A stretch of 64,000 nt of DNA from Pseudideonella sakaiensis. Its GTDB lineage: Bacteria; Pseudomonadota; Gammaproteobacteria; Burkholderiales; Burkholderiaceae_C. A program made the position numbers and the translations under genes. Positions 1 through 10,398 of this stretch are shown in pieces (within the stretch, counting starts at the first letter, position 1; each line of letters starts with the position of its first letter). The notes beneath the pieces were generated by a model that was not told the DNA's origin, searched no databases, and worked only from the letters and a program-made list of their open reading frames with translations. The stretch lies in NCBI RefSeq assembly GCF_001293525.1, contig NZ_BBYR01000042.1, positions 1-64,000 of the forward strand, in the 5' to 3' direction.

Positions 1-42
1 TCGCGACCGCCGCTCAGCGGCTCGCGCCAGCCGCCCGGCCGC

Positions 43-564
43 TCAGCTGCGCACCTCCGGCGCACGCTGCACGCGGGTGCGGCCGCCGGTGGTGACCAGC
101 AGCACCGGGTCGCCGGCGTTCAGCACCTCCTGGCCACGCGCCTGCACGATCGCGCGGCGCTCGCCGTTGCGCAGCTGCACCAGCACCTCGACGGCCTCCT
201 CGCGGGTGCCGTAGCGCTCGACCGCGTTGCCGACCACCGCGCCGACGACGGCACCGAGCACCGCGCCGACCGCGGAATCGCGGTAGCCGCCGACGCCGGA
301 ACCGGCGATGCCGCCGACGACGCCGCCGGCCATGCCGCCGACGCCGCTCTGCCGGCCTTCGACCACGACGGGCCGCACCGAGAGCACGGTCGCGTCCTGC
401 ACCTGCGACAGGCGCTGCGCGTCGCGCGGCTGCACGACGTCGGGGCTGGTGGTGGAGCAGGCCGCCAGCGTTGCGGCCAGCAGCAGCGCGATCAGCCCGG
501 ACACCGGCCGCGTCGCGCGGCGGGCGTCCGGCGTGGGGGAAAGCGTGGGATGGGCCATGGTCAC
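43..564 (-). CDS. Glycine-zipper outer-membrane lipoprotein (SlyB/YcfJ-like)
   Basis: A 173-residue predicted lipoprotein. Residues 22-36 form a hydrophobic signal segment ending in a lipobox (LAAC, lipidated Cys36). Residues about 75-118 are a Gly/Ala/Val-rich glycine zipper (repeated GxxxG spacing) of the kind seen in SlyB, YcfJ and rickettsial 17-kDa antigens, which packs two membrane helices. The C-terminal part is a small beta-rich tail with a QLRNGERRAIVQ stretch. A purine-rich ribosome site (gagaggtgacc, minus strand) precedes the start; Met3 is an alternative start. The family is linked to envelope integrity, but the exact role cannot be told from sequence. The gene stands alone. Confidence 0.85.
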   Translation of the reverse strand: MTMAHPTLSPTPDARRATRPVSGLIALLLAATLAACSTTSPDVVQPRDAQRLSQVQDATVLSVRPVVVEGRQSGVGGMAGGVVGGIAGSGVGGYRDSAVGAVLGAVVGAVVGNAVERYGTREEAVEVLVQLRNGERRAIVQARGQEVLNAGDPVLLVTTGGRTRVQRAPEVRS

Positions 565-694
565 CTCTCGATCGGATGCGGCATCCGCCGCCTGTGCAGT
601 GTCGCGCAGCCGCGTTAACCCCGTGTAAAGCCTCGTCGCCGTGTCGCTGCCGGGCGTGCGGGAATGCCGGCGTGGCGCCCCGGTGCCGCGGCCG

Positions 695-1252
695 TCAGCC
701 GTGCAGCCGGCTGCTGCGCGGCACGCTCGCGAGCAGGAACTCCATCTGGTCGGCCAGGATGCGGCGGCCGCGCAGGATCATGTCCTCGTGCAGGCTCGGC
801 ACGTAGGGCAGGTAGAGCAGCGTCATCCGCGCCTCCTCGGGCAGCCGGCTGCCCTTCTGCCCATTGCAGGGGCGGCACGCGGTGATGCAGTTCATCCAGT
901 GGTCCTGCCCGCCGCGCGAGGTCGGCACGATGTGCTCGCGCGTCAGGTCGTCCAGCGCGAAGCGGCCGCCGCAGTAGGCGCAGACGTGCCGGTCGCGGGC
1001 GAACAGCTTGGCGTTGGTGAGGGCCGGGGTCTGGCGCCAGGCGCGGCTGGGCACCGCGCCGCGCACCGCGATGATCGGGTGCAGCTCGATGCGCGACTGC
1101 AGCCCGGTGCGCCGCTGCAGGCCGCCGCGCAGCACCGTGAAGGCCTCGCCCAGCGTCCAGGCCACGCCGTCGCTCGCATAGATCACCGCCGCTTCCTTGG
1201 CGGAGATCCACGATTGCGGGCGACCCGACACGTCGAGTTGCAGCACGTCCAT
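695..1252 (-). CDS. HNH endonuclease family protein
   Basis: A 185-residue HNH nuclease-fold protein. Two zinc-knuckle Cys pairs (C91/C94 in CAYCGG and C126/C129 in CRPCNGQ) flank the catalytic region REHIVPTSRGG (His107) and HWMNCITAC (Asn121), so the full HNH/beta-beta-alpha-metal signature is present. The first 85 residues (with QSWISAKEAAVIYASD) match the N-terminal region typical of stand-alone Burkholderiales HNH proteins of about 185 residues. The frame stays open far upstream, but the ATG at 1252 gives the canonical length and has an aaggag ribosome site. No toxin, phage or restriction neighbour is visible, so the physiological target is unknown. Confidence 0.85.
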   Translation of the reverse strand: MDVLQLDVSGRPQSWISAKEAAVIYASDGVAWTLGEAFTVLRGGLQRRTGLQSRIELHPIIAVRGAVPSRAWRQTPALTNAKLFARDRHVCAYCGGRFALDDLTREHIVPTSRGGQDHWMNCITACRPCNGQKGSRLPEEARMTLLYLPYVPSLHEDMILRGRRILADQMEFLLASVPRSSRLHG

Positions 1253-1276
1253 CCCGTCAGCGCTCCTTCGTCCACT

Positions 1277-1306
1277 AGGGTACTGCAATCCGCGTGCCCT
1301 GCTCAA
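1277..1306 (-). promoter_or_regulatory. Putative sigma70 promoter of the HNH gene
   Basis: Read on the minus strand, TTGAGC (complement of 1301-1306) is followed after 18 bases by TACCCT (complement of 1277-1282), about 25 bases upstream of the HNH start codon. Both boxes fit the sigma70 pattern at 4 of 6 positions. Assigned by eye only. Confidence 0.35.
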
Positions 1307-1595
1307 GGCGAGGAAAGACGCGGCCCGGCCGGCGAGGGGGCACTCGGTTGACGCCGGTGGGACCGCGGTATGCCCGGCCGGCGTGTCGGGCGTGTGTCCG
1401 TGGCGCGCCGCTGCCGTGGTCGTCGTGCAGCCGCGGCAGGACGGGCCGGCACGGGCGGATCCGCCGCGCCGGTCCGCCGCGGGGGTCCGGGCCGGGCCGC
1501 AGCGGGCGGGGTTTAGACGCCGCGCTCTAGAAAAAGACCCCGTCAGGACCGCCCCGAGGCGCGCCGATGCTTGGGTTTTCACAAAAGACCTGCAA

Positions 1596-1615
1596 AATAG
1601 AACGACCGTTCGATT
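1596..1615. promoter_or_regulatory. Palindromic operator, probable TetR-family binding site
   Basis: The half-site AATaGAACG is followed by a two-base centre and CGTTCgATT, so 8 of 9 positions per arm are symmetric. It lies in an AT-richer island within the 434-bp gap between the divergent HNH and TetR genes, about 70 bases before the TetR start chosen here. Size and symmetry suit a TetR dimer, so autoregulation, and perhaps control of the following beta-oxidation genes, is inferred. The rest of the gap (1307-1595) is GC-rich and shows nothing else recognisable. Confidence 0.5.
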
Positions 1616-1686
1616 CCGAGCCCGGGGCCCTCCCCGCCCGACCCCGCCCCGCCGCCATCGCCGCCATTGCCCCAAGCCTCGCCCCC

Positions 1687-2385
1687 GTGCCCACCGTCTT
1701 CCCTCCGCCCACCCCCGCGCGCGACACCGCCGCGCCGCCGCGCAGCCTGCAGAAAGGCCAGCAGACCCGCAGCGCGATCCTCGAGGCGGCGCTGGGCCTG
1801 GCCTCGCACATGGGGCTGGAGGGGCTGTCGATCGGCGCGCTGGCCGAGCTGATGGGCATGAGCAAGTCCGGCGTCTTCGCGCACTTCGGCTCGCGCGAGG
1901 AACTGCAGATCTCGGTGGTGCGCGAGTACCACGCGAAGTTCGAGGAAGAGGTCTTCTACCCGGCGATGGCCGAGCCGCGCGGCCTGCCGCGGCTGGCCGG
2001 CCTGTTCGAGCGCTGGGTGCGCCGCGTGGCGGTGGAGATCGATTCCGGCTGCATCTACATCAGCGGCGCGGTCGAGTTCGACGACCGCCCGGGCCCGGTG
2101 CGCGACGCGCTGGCCGGCATGGTGCAGACCTGGCAGGACGCGCTCGCGCGGGCGATCGACCTGGCGGTGGCCGAGGGCCACCTGCGGCCCGACACCGAGG
2201 CGGCGCAGCTGCTGTTCGAGGTGCACGGCCTGATCCTCGCGCTGCACCACGACGCGCGCTTCCTGCGCAACCCCGATTCGATCGCGCGCGCCCGCCGGGC
2301 CTTCGACCGCGTGATCGCCGCCCATGCCACCGAGGCCGGCCAGCAGGCGCTGCTGCAGCGCGCCGCCGGCGCGTCCGCGCGCTGA
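1687..2385 (+). CDS. TetR/AcrR family transcriptional regulator
   Basis: A 232-residue regulator starting at GTG 1687. The N-terminal TetR helix-turn-helix spans residues about 25-71 (KGQQTRSAILEAALGLASHM ... MSKSGVFAHFGSREEL), followed by an all-helical ligand domain of the TetR_C type. The frame is open from 1567, but that extension would run through the palindromic operator at 1596-1615, so the downstream GTG is preferred. The gene lies 62 bp upstream of an acyl-CoA dehydrogenase on the same strand. It probably senses an acyl-CoA or fatty acid and represses this beta-oxidation cluster. The DNA-binding assignment is firm; the ligand is inferred. Confidence 0.88.
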   Translation: MPTVFPPPTPARDTAAPPRSLQKGQQTRSAILEAALGLASHMGLEGLSIGALAELMGMSKSGVFAHFGSREELQISVVREYHAKFEEEVFYPAMAEPRGLPRLAGLFERWVRRVAVEIDSGCIYISGAVEFDDRPGPVRDALAGMVQTWQDALARAIDLAVAEGHLRPDTEAAQLLFEVHGLILALHHDARFLRNPDSIARARRAFDRVIAAHATEAGQQALLQRAAGASAR

Positions 2386-2447
2386 GCCCGCGCCGCCCCG
2401 TTCGCCCGTCCCCCTTTCTCCCCATCCTTCATTCCAGGAGACCCGCG

Positions 2448-4238
2448 ATGCCCCAGTACACCCCGCCGCTGCGCGACATGCAGTTCGTGCTGCACGAGGT
2501 CCTGAACCTCACGGAAGAGCTCAAGGCCCTGCCGGCGCATGCCGAGCTGGACGCCGACACCGTCAACGCCGTGCTGGAAGAGGCCGGCAAGTTCGCCGCC
2601 GAGGTGGTATTCCCGCTGAACCAGGGCGGCGATGCCGAGGGCTGCACGCTCGACAAGGCCAGCCACGAGGTGACCGCGCCGACCGGCTTCAAGGCGGCCT
2701 ACGCGAAGTACATCGAGGGCGGCTGGCCGGCGCTGAGCTGCGACCCGAAGTTCGGCGGCCAGGGCCTGCCGATCACGCTGAACCAGTGCCTGTTCGAGAT
2801 GCTCAACAGCGCCAACCAGGCCTGGACCATGTACCCCGGCCTGTCGCACGGCGCCTACGAGGCGCTGCTGGCCCACGGCACGCCGGAGCAGCAGGCCACC
2901 TACCTGCCCAAGCTGGTGAGCGGCGAGTGGACGGGCACCATGTGCCTGACCGAGCCGCACTGCGGCACCGACCTCGGCCTGCTGCGCACCAAGGCCGAGC
3001 CGCAGCCCGACGGCCGCTACCGCCTGAGCGGCCAGAAGATCTTCATCTCGGCCGGCGAGCACGACCTGGTCGAGAACATCGTGCACCTGGTGCTGGCCCG
3101 CCTGCCGGACGCGCCGGCCGGCAGCAAGGGCATCTCGCTGTTCGTGGTGCCGAAGTTCCTCGTCAACGCCGACGGCACGCTCGGCGAGCGCAACCCGATC
3201 TTCTGCGGCGCGCTCGAGCACAAGATGGGCATCCATGGCAACGCCACCTGCCAGATGAACCTGGACGGCGCGCTCGGCACCCTGGTCGGCCAGCCGAACA
3301 AGGGCCTGGCGGCGATGTTCATCATGATGAACGCGGCCCGCCTGGGCGTGGGCATGCAGAGCCTGGGCCTGACCGAGGTGGCCTACCAGAACGCGGTGGC
3401 CTACGCGAAGGACCGCCTGCAGATGCGCAGCCTGAGCGGGCCGAAGGCGCCCGAGAAGGCGGCCGACCCGATCATCGTGCACCCCGACGTGCGCAAGATG
3501 CTGCTCACCGCGCGGGCCTACGCCGAGGGCGGCCGGGCGCTGGCCATCCACAGCGCGCTGCTGATCGACAAGGAACTGAACCACCCCGACGAGGCGGTGC
3601 GCCAGGAGGCGGCCGACGAGGTGGCGCTGCTGACGCCGATCGTCAAGGCCTTCCTGACGGACAACGGCTGGATCGCCACCTCGCACTGCCTGCAGGTCTT
3701 CGGCGGCCACGGCTACATCGCCGAGTGGGGCATGGAGCAGTTCGTGCGGGACGCCCGCATCAACATGATCTACGAGGGCACCAACACCATCCAGTCGCTC
3801 GACCTGCTGGGCCGCAAGGTGCTGGCCGACAACGGCAAGAAGCTGAAGAAGTTCGGCCGCCGCATCGCCGAGTTCGTCGAGGAGGAGGGCACGAACGAGG
3901 CGATGCAGGAGTTCGTCAACCCGCTGGCCGACCTGGGCGACAAGGTGACCAAGCTCACCACCGAGCTGGGCATGAAGGCCTTCGGCAACCCGGACGAGGT
4001 GGGCGCGGCGGCGGTGGACTACCTGCGCGTCTGCGGCCACCTGATCTTCGCCTACTTCTTCGCGCGCATGGCCAAGGTGGCGCTGGAGAAGCAGGGCGCC
4101 GGCGACCCGTTCTACACCGCCAAGCTGCACACCGCGCGCTTCTACTTCGCCAAGCTGCTGCCCGAGACGGCCGGCCTGATCCGCAGCGCCCGCGCCGGCG
4201 TGGCCCCGCTGATGGCGATGGACGAGGCGCTGTTCTGA
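2448..4238 (+). CDS. Acyl-CoA dehydrogenase, long C-terminal type (DmdC/FadE5-like)
   Basis: A 596-residue flavoprotein that oxidises acyl-CoA to trans-2-enoyl-CoA, the first step of beta-oxidation. It shows the acyl-CoA dehydrogenase middle-domain motif (TGTMCLTEPHCGTDLG), the FAD-binding C-terminal helices (QVFGGHGYIAEWGMEQFVRD), and MIYEGTNTIQ carrying the usual catalytic Glu near residue 442. A further C-terminal domain of about 130 residues is what makes this class about 590-600 residues long, like methylthiopropanoyl-CoA dehydrogenase DmdC. Substrate chain length cannot be read directly. The ribosome site is ccaggag before ATG 2448. It is first in a same-strand run with DUF2147, the bifunctional dehydrogenase/hydratase and thiolase. 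Confidence 0.93.
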   Translation: MPQYTPPLRDMQFVLHEVLNLTEELKALPAHAELDADTVNAVLEEAGKFAAEVVFPLNQGGDAEGCTLDKASHEVTAPTGFKAAYAKYIEGGWPALSCDPKFGGQGLPITLNQCLFEMLNSANQAWTMYPGLSHGAYEALLAHGTPEQQATYLPKLVSGEWTGTMCLTEPHCGTDLGLLRTKAEPQPDGRYRLSGQKIFISAGEHDLVENIVHLVLARLPDAPAGSKGISLFVVPKFLVNADGTLGERNPIFCGALEHKMGIHGNATCQMNLDGALGTLVGQPNKGLAAMFIMMNAARLGVGMQSLGLTEVAYQNAVAYAKDRLQMRSLSGPKAPEKAADPIIVHPDVRKMLLTARAYAEGGRALAIHSALLIDKELNHPDEAVRQEAADEVALLTPIVKAFLTDNGWIATSHCLQVFGGHGYIAEWGMEQFVRDARINMIYEGTNTIQSLDLLGRKVLADNGKKLKKFGRRIAEFVEEEGTNEAMQEFVNPLADLGDKVTKLTTELGMKAFGNPDEVGAAAVDYLRVCGHLIFAYFFARMAKVALEKQGAGDPFYTAKLHTARFYFAKLLPETAGLIRSARAGVAPLMAMDEALF

Positions 4239-4272
4239 GCCCCCGCCGACACGACGAACCGAGGAGACACCG

Positions 4273-4722
4273 ATGCGACCCTTTCCCCGCGCCCTGATCA
4301 CCGCCGCCGTGCTCGCCGCCCCGCTGGCCGCCTTCGCGCAGGCCAGCCCGGTGGGGCTGTGGAAGACGATCGACGACGAGACGAAGCAGGAGAAGTCGCT
4401 GGTGCGCATCAGCGAGGCCGGCGGCGTGGTGAGCGCGAAGATCGAGAAGCTGCTCGACCCGACCAAGCAGGACGCCGTCTGCGACAAGTGCAGCGACGAG
4501 CGCAAGGGCCAGCGCATCGTCGGCATGACGATCGTGCGCAACGTGAAGCAGAACGCCGACGACAAGGCGCTGTGGGACGGCGGCGAGATCCTCGATCCGA
4601 ACAACGGCAAGACCTACAAGGTGCGGCTGAAGCCGGTCGACGGCGGCAAGGCGCTGGAGGTGCGCGGCTACATCGGCGCGCCGCTGCTCGGCCGCACCCA
4701 GACCTGGCAGCGCGTCGAGTGA
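4273..4722 (+). CDS. DUF2147 domain exported protein
   Basis: A 149-residue protein with a Sec signal peptide (residues 1-22, cleavage near AFAQA) and a single DUF2147 beta-barrel-like domain: SPVGLWKTIDDETKQ, a C-x-x-C pair in VCDKCSDE, GGEILDPNNGKTYKVRLK, and a terminal LGRTQTWQRV. It is predicted to be periplasmic. DUF2147 proteins have no established activity. The gene sits 34 bp after the acyl-CoA dehydrogenase and 41 bp before the hydroxyacyl-CoA dehydrogenase, so it appears co-transcribed with beta-oxidation genes despite acting in another compartment. A gaggaga ribosome site precedes the ATG. Confidence 0.88.
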   Translation: MRPFPRALITAAVLAAPLAAFAQASPVGLWKTIDDETKQEKSLVRISEAGGVVSAKIEKLLDPTKQDAVCDKCSDERKGQRIVGMTIVRNVKQNADDKALWDGGEILDPNNGKTYKVRLKPVDGGKALEVRGYIGAPLLGRTQTWQRVE

Positions 4723-4763
4723 ACGCGCCCGCCCCGACCCCCATTCCCACCCAGGAGAAGACC

Positions 4764-7181
<2,418 letters not shown>

Positions 7182-7198
7182 CCGCCGAGGACATCGAC

Positions 7199-8428
7199 AT
7201 GAGCAAGCAAGTGCAAGACGCCTACATCGTGGCGGCCACGCGGACCCCGATCGGCAAGTCGGGCCGCGGCTTCTTCCGCAACACCCGGCCGGACGACCTG
7301 CTGGTCGCGGCCATCCGCAGCGCGCTGGCGCAGGTTCCCACGCTGGACCCGGCGGCGATCGAGGACGCCGTGATCGGCTGCTCCTTCCCGGAGGCCGAGC
7401 AGGGCATCAACATGGCGCGCGTGGCCGTCACCCTGGCCGGCCTGCCGCACAGCGTGGCCGGCATCACCGTCAACCGCTTCTGCGCCTCCGGCCTGAGCGC
7501 GGTGCAGATGGCGGCCGACCGGATCCGCGTCGGCGAGGCCGACGTGGTGATCGCCGGCGGCGCCGAGTCGATGAGCCTGGTGCCGATGGGCGGCAACAAG
7601 CCCTCCTTCAACCCCGAGGTCTTCGCGCGCGACGAGAACCTGGGCATCGCCTACGGCATGGGCCTGACGGCCGAGAAGGTGGCGCAGCAGTGGAAGGTCT
7701 CGCGCGAGGCGCAGGACGCCTTCGCGCTGGCCTCGCACCAGAAGGCGCTGAAGGCGCAGCAGGCCGGCGAGTTCAGCGACGAGATGACGCCCTTCGAGGT
7801 GGTCTCGCGCAGCCCCGACCTGGCCACCGGCGGCGTGCGCGAGACGCGCCGCACCGTGTCGCTCGACGAGGGCCCGCGCGCCGACACCTCGCTCGAAGGG
7901 CTGGCGCGGCTGCGCCCGGTGTTCGCCGCACCCAAGGACCCGACCGGCAAGGCCACCGGACTGGGCTCGGTGACGGCCGGCAACAGCTCGCAGACCAGCG
8001 ACGGCGCCGGCGCGCTGATCCTGGCCAGCGAGAAGGCGGTGAAGCAGTTCGGCCTGCAGCCGCTGGCGCGCTTCGTCAGCTTCGCGATCCGCGGCGTGCC
8101 GCCGCACATCATGGGCATCGGCCCGATCGAGGCGATCCCGGTGGCGCTGCGCGCGGCCGGCCTGCGGCTCGACGACCTCGGCTGGATCGAGCTGAACGAG
8201 GCCTTCGCGGCGCAGGCGCTGGCGGTGATCGAGACCGTCGGCCTCGACCCGGCCAAGGTCAACCCGATGGGCGGCGCGATCGCGCTCGGCCACCCGCTGG
8301 GCGCCACCGGAGCGATCCGCTCGGCCACCGTGGTGCACGCGCTGCGCCGCCACCAGCTGAAGTACGGCATGGTGACGATGTGCGTCGGCATGGGCCAGGG
8401 CGCTGCCGGCATCTTCGAAAGGGTTTGA
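7199..8428 (+). CDS. Acetyl-CoA C-acyltransferase (thiolase, FadA-type)
   Basis: A 409-residue type I thiolase that cleaves 3-ketoacyl-CoA with CoA, the last step of beta-oxidation. The nucleophilic Cys lies in NRFCASGLSAVQM near residue 95. The catalytic His is in GGAIALGHPLGATGAI, and the second Cys in MCVGMGQGAAGIFE. The N-terminal AYIVAATRTPIGKSGRG is typical of the family. ATG 7199 lies 17 bp after the dehydrogenase/hydratase stop, consistent with translational coupling of the FadB/FadA-like pair. Three bases after its stop codon the first of two tandem hairpin repeats begins and probably ends the transcript. Confidence 0.94.
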   Translation: MSKQVQDAYIVAATRTPIGKSGRGFFRNTRPDDLLVAAIRSALAQVPTLDPAAIEDAVIGCSFPEAEQGINMARVAVTLAGLPHSVAGITVNRFCASGLSAVQMAADRIRVGEADVVIAGGAESMSLVPMGGNKPSFNPEVFARDENLGIAYGMGLTAEKVAQQWKVSREAQDAFALASHQKALKAQQAGEFSDEMTPFEVVSRSPDLATGGVRETRRTVSLDEGPRADTSLEGLARLRPVFAAPKDPTGKATGLGSVTAGNSSQTSDGAGALILASEKAVKQFGLQPLARFVSFAIRGVPPHIMGIGPIEAIPVALRAAGLRLDDLGWIELNEAFAAQALAVIETVGLDPAKVNPMGGAIALGHPLGATGAIRSATVVHALRRHQLKYGMVTMCVGMGQGAAGIFERV

Positions 8429-8431
8429 TCG

Positions 8432-8510
8432 CCCCCCCCCGGAGCGCCTCACGGCGCTCCCCCCCAGGGGGGCGCCGCCGATGGACCGGCGGAGCCGGAT
8501 CCATGGCGGC
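8432..8510 (+). repeat. Two-hairpin intergenic repeat, copy 1
   Basis: A C-run (8432-8440) is followed by a perfect 8-bp stem-loop (8441-8448 with 8453-8460, loop TCAC), a C6/G6 stretch, and a second 15-bp stem-loop (8474-8489 with 8495-8510) with single-base bulges G480 and A499 and loop CGGAG. The same element recurs 91 bp later and again after ftsZ (48109). It starts 3 bases after the thiolase stop, so a terminator or mRNA-end role is likely. Confidence 0.85.
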
Positions 8511-8522
8511 TGGCTGGGTCAA

Positions 8523-8600
8523 CCCCCCCCGGAGCGCCTTACGGCGCTCCCCCCCAGGGGGGCGCCGCCGATGGACCGGCGGAGCCGGATCCATGGCGGC
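8523..8600 (+). repeat. Two-hairpin intergenic repeat, copy 2 with T-run
   Basis: A tandem second copy, offset 90-91 bp from copy 1. It differs by one fewer C in the leading run and one loop base (TTAC instead of TCAC); the stems are identical. A run of six T (8610-8615) follows soon after the second hairpin, so this copy looks like a rho-independent terminator for the beta-oxidation transcript. It lies 71 bp upstream of the enoyl-CoA hydratase start. Confidence 0.85.
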
Positions 8601-8670
8601 TGCTTGGTCTTTTTTGTGACGGACGCGGTTGGGTTTGGGGTGAGTGGCTTGTGCGTTGGGAGAGGATGAG

Positions 8671-9450
8671 ATGAGTATCAGGACCCATGTGCTGAACGGC
8701 GTGGCGACGATCGAGATCGCGCGGCCGGAGAAGAAGAACGCGATCACGGCGGCGATGTACCAGGCGATGGCCGAGGGGCTGGAGGCGGCGCAGCAGGACG
8801 GCGCGGTACGCGCGGTGCTGATCGTCGGGCAGCCGGGCATCTTCACCTCCGGCAACGACCTGGAGGACTTCATGGCGCGGCCGCCGGGCGCGGGTGGCAG
8901 CGGCGACGCGGAGTCGCCGGTGTTCCGCTTCATGAAGGCGCTGGTCGGCTGCGACAAGCCGGTGGTGGCGGCGGTGACCGGCGCGGCGATCGGCATCGGC
9001 ACCACGCTGCTGCTGCACTGCGACTTCGTCTACGTCAGCGACGAGGCGCGGCTGGCGATGCCCTTCGTCGGCCTCGGCCTGGTGCCGGAGTTCGCGTCCA
9101 GCCTGCTGGTGCCGGCCTTGATGGGCCCGCGCCGCGCGGCCGAGAAGCTGCTGCTGGGCGAGCCCTTCACCGGCGCCGACGCGGTCGACTGCGGCATCGC
9201 CAACGCGGTGCTGCCGGCCGCCGAGGTGACGGCGCATGCGCGGCGCATCGCCGAGCGCTTCAACGCGCTGCCGCCGGGCGCGGTGCGCCAGAGCAAGCAG
9301 CTGATGCGCCGCGCGCCGCGGGCGCAGGTGCTCGAGGCCATCGCCGCCGAGGGCGAGGTCTTCGCGCAGCGGCTGCGCAGCCCGGAGGCGCGCGAGGCCT
9401 TCCAGGCCTTCTTCCAGAAGCGCAAGCCGGACTTCTCGAGCTTCTCCTGA
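8671..9450 (+). CDS. Enoyl-CoA hydratase/isomerase family protein
   Basis: A 259-residue crotonase-family protein starting with SIRTHVLNGVATIEIARPEKKNAI. The oxyanion-hole segments are GQPGIFTSGNDLEDFM and AVTGAAIGIGTTLLLHCDFVYV, followed by LVPEFASSLLVPALMG. In the third block Glu occupies the second catalytic position, as in isomerase or hydratase members. The C-terminal QKRKPDFSSF resembles the tail of hydratases acting with beta-oxidation. ATG 8671 follows an agagga ribosome site; an upstream in-frame GTG/ATG (8644) is rejected because it lacks one. The gene is separated from the thiolase by two hairpin repeats, so it may have its own promoter. Hydratase versus isomerase cannot be decided here. 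Confidence 0.88.
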   Translation: MSIRTHVLNGVATIEIARPEKKNAITAAMYQAMAEGLEAAQQDGAVRAVLIVGQPGIFTSGNDLEDFMARPPGAGGSGDAESPVFRFMKALVGCDKPVVAAVTGAAIGIGTTLLLHCDFVYVSDEARLAMPFVGLGLVPEFASSLLVPALMGPRRAAEKLLLGEPFTGADAVDCGIANAVLPAAEVTAHARRIAERFNALPPGAVRQSKQLMRRAPRAQVLEAIAAEGEVFAQRLRSPEAREAFQAFFQKRKPDFSSFS

Positions 9451-9616
9451 AGCCCGGCCGGGCCGCCGGGCCGGGGTGCGCGGCCCGGCGCGCGCTCGGG
9501 GAATGCCTGAGTGCGGTGCCAGGGTCTGCCGCGCGCCGATTCAGGCGGCCGCAGGCTGACAGCCGCGCCGCCCGACCCTAGCCTCACGCCTTCGAACAAG
9601 CACGGAGGGAAACGTG

Positions 9617-10372
9617 ATGGAAAGCCAGGTCAAGAAGTGGGGCGCCGAGTTCATCGGCACGTTCTGGCTGGTGCTCGGGGGCTGCGGCAGCGCGGTGCTG
9701 GCCGCGGGCTTTCCGGGCCTGGGCATCGGCTTCGTCGGTGTGTCGCTGGCCTTCGGGCTGACGGTGCTGACCGGCGCCTACGCCTTCGGCGGCATCTCCG
9801 GCGGCCATTTCAACCCGGCCGTCTCCGTCGGGCTGGCGGTGGCCGGCCGCTTCGACCCGAAGGAGCTGCCTGGCTACGTCATCGCGCAGGTGGCCGGGGC
9901 CATCGCCGGCGCGGCGGTGCTGTATGCGATCGCCACCGGCAAGCCGGGAGCCGAGGTCGGCGGCTTCGCGACCAACGGCTACGGCGAGCACTCGCCCGGC
10001 GGCTATGGCCTGGTCGCGGCGCTGCTGACCGAGGTCGTGCTGACCGCCGTGTTCCTGCTGATCATCCTGGGCGCGACCTCCCGGCGCAACCCGGCCGGCT
10101 TCGGCGGCCTGGCGATCGGCCTGTGCCTGACGCTGATCCACCTGGTGTCGATCCCCGTCACCAACACCTCGGTGAACCCGGCGCGCAGCACCGGCCCGGC
10201 GCTGTTCGGGCCCGCGCACGCGCTGTCGGAGCTGTGGCTGTTCTGGGTGGCGCCGATCGCCGGTGCCGCGCTCGGCGCCGCGATCTACCGCGCCCTGCTG
10301 GCCTGGCCGGGTGACGCGCCGTCGCATCCCTCGCTCGCCCGCGCCGACGAGCGGCGTCCGGTCGAGGTCTGA
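9617..10372 (+). CDS. aqpZ: Aquaporin Z
   Basis: A 251-residue six-helix water channel of the inner membrane. Both NPA loops are present: [17 protein letters not shown] and [15 protein letters not shown]. The His in [11 protein letters not shown] and the Arg after the second NPA are the residues that give the narrow water-selective filter of AqpZ rather than a glycerol channel. The start is ATG 9617 (a GTG at 9614 is equally in frame), preceded by ggaggg. The tail (DERRPVEV) is charged and cytoplasmic. It is a stand-alone gene; the neighbour on the right is convergent, with a 26-bp gap. Confidence 0.95.
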   Translation: MESQVKKWGAEFIGTFWLVLGGCGSAVLAAGFPGLGIGFVGVSLAFGLTVLTGAYAFGGISGGHFNPAVSVGLAVAGRFDPKELPGYVIAQVAGAIAGAAVLYAIATGKPGAEVGGFATNGYGEHSPGGYGLVAALLTEVVLTAVFLLIILGATSRRNPAGFGGLAIGLCLTLIHLVSIPVTNTSVNPARSTGPALFGPAHALSELWLFWVAPIAGAALGAAIYRALLAWPGDAPSHPSLARADERRPVEV

Positions 10373-10398
10373 GCGTCGGCGGGCGCGGCGTCCGCGGC

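Noticed and set aside
1253-1675. Upstream extension of the HNH protein to 326 residues
   Set aside because: The extra part is low-complexity, crosses the promoter region, and the ATG at 1252 gives the family length with a good ribosome site.
1567-1686. Upstream start of the TetR gene
   Set aside because: It would translate through the palindromic operator and adds a Pro/Ala-rich tail not seen in TetR proteins.
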